Below, piece by piece: positions 63,672-64,000 of a stretch of DNA of 64,000 nt (within the stretch, counting starts at the first letter, position 1; every line of letters starts with the position of its first letter). The stretch comes from Rhodococcus jostii NBRC 16295 (lineage in GTDB: Bacteria; Actinomycetota; Actinomycetes; Mycobacteriales; Mycobacteriaceae). Position numbers and translations under genes: made by a program. The DNA is taken from the NCBI RefSeq assembly GCF_001894825.1, contig NZ_BCWY01000039.1:20583-84582 (forward strand), in the 5' to 3' direction. Below the pieces are notes generated by a model. It saw only the letters and a list, made by a program, of their open reading frames with translations. It was not told the DNA's origin and did not search any database.

Positions 63672-64000
63672 TCACGGCTCGAGGTGATCGACCACGTCCG
63701 TGACGTCGTGCGTCGTGGCCACCGAGGAGTCGGTGTCGCCGAACAGCGAGCCGTCGGTGTCCGCGTGCAGGCCCGAGTCGGCGCCGAACGCGTTGTCCGC
63801 GTCGATCGACGACCAGGTGTCGGCCCCGGTGTCCACGGCGCCGCCCAGGGTCGAACCGAGGCCGCCGGCGAGGGAACCGGTGGTGTCGGCCACGACCCCG
63901 CCGACCGCTCCGAGGTCCGCCGAACCGTCCGTGGTCGCGTCCGCGTCGGCGGACGTTCCACCGTCGACCGAACCACCGGCGGACGCTCCGCCGTCGACGG
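63672..64000 (-). CDS. iniB: IniB-like protein, C-terminal end (5' part outside the window)
   Basis: The frame is open from the window edge to TGA at 63672. The ~109 visible residues are Gly/Ala/Asp/Thr-rich (SAGGSVDGGTSADADATTDG, ADTTGSLAGGLGSTLGGAVD) and end in VTDVVDHLEP. This low-complexity texture and its place ahead of iniA match IniB of mycobacteria, induced by isoniazid and ethambutol. Without the N-terminus the assignment rests on context. The start lies beyond base 64000. Confidence 0.65.
   Translation of the reverse strand, partial: VDGGASAGGSVDGGTSADADATTDGSADLGAVGGVVADTTGSLAGGLGSTLGGAVDTGADTWSSIDADNAFGADSGLHADTDGSLFGDTDSSVATTHDVTDVVDHLEP

Overview
The window is chromosomal DNA of a high-GC mycolic-acid actinobacterium, most likely Rhodococcus or a close Nocardiaceae relative. 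This rests on uniformly GC-rich third codon positions, many GTG/TTG starts, an antigen-85-type mycolyltransferase, an iniBAC-type dynamin operon, an HspR/HAIR heat-shock system, and many genes whose neighbours match the Mycobacterium tuberculosis Rv0341-Rv0385 region as I remember it (iniBAC, dnaK-grpE-dnaJ-hspR, the DUF3151 gene, Rv0361-like, fba, DedA, GH76, SpoU methyltransferase, pyrE, Rv0383c-like, clpB, Rv0385-like). Synteny and genus are inferred from memory of those families; no search was run. No rRNA, tRNA, CRISPR array, transposase or phage gene was seen.

Layout. 1-3.8 kb: end of a drug exporter, a thiolase, a WYL regulator divergent from a PPOX-fold oxidoreductase, and a small secreted protein. 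3.9-9.6 kb: metal cation exporter under a SmtB-like palindrome, FUSC-type membrane protein, DUF3151 protein, Rv0361-like membrane protein, class II aldolase and the first of two DedA proteins. 9.6-14.4 kb: second DedA, then a leftward run of lipoprotein, SpoU methyltransferase, GH76 hydrolase and flavin monooxygenase. 14.5-21.4 kb: small membrane proteins, an ArpA/ScbR-like TetR regulator divergent from a YhhN-family protein, a BenE benzoate symporter with a hairpin leader, DUF1992, SRPBCC, and a MarR-MFS pair. 21.4-28.6 kb: pyrE, SDR, two membrane-anchored proteins, clpB and a mycolyltransferase. 28.7-32 kb: two type-II-like flavohaemoglobins around a stand-alone reductase. 32-39.3 kb: acyl-CoA synthetase, CinA-C, a ChaB-alcohol dehydrogenase-PfpI operon, a two-component system and small secreted or unknown proteins. 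39.4-43.7 kb: dnaK-grpE-dnaJ-hspR. 43.8-45.7 kb: small membrane or secreted proteins and a DinB protein. 45.7-58.7 kb: a galactoside catabolic island. 58.8-64 kb: DUF2252 protein and iniC, iniA and the 3' end of iniB.

How the genes work together. HspR probably represses its own operon and clpB through inverted repeats visible at both promoters. The galactoside island holds a solute-binding protein, two permeases and an ATPase for uptake, GH36 alpha-galactosidase and GH42 beta-galactosidase for hydrolysis, GalK-GalT-GalE for the Leloir pathway, and a DeoR-type regulator. It is split into two divergent operons with translational overlaps. The flavohaemoglobin trio sits next to clpB, suggesting a redox or NO-stress role. 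Long, nearly perfect hairpins without U-tails close several transcription units and fall into at least two sequence families.
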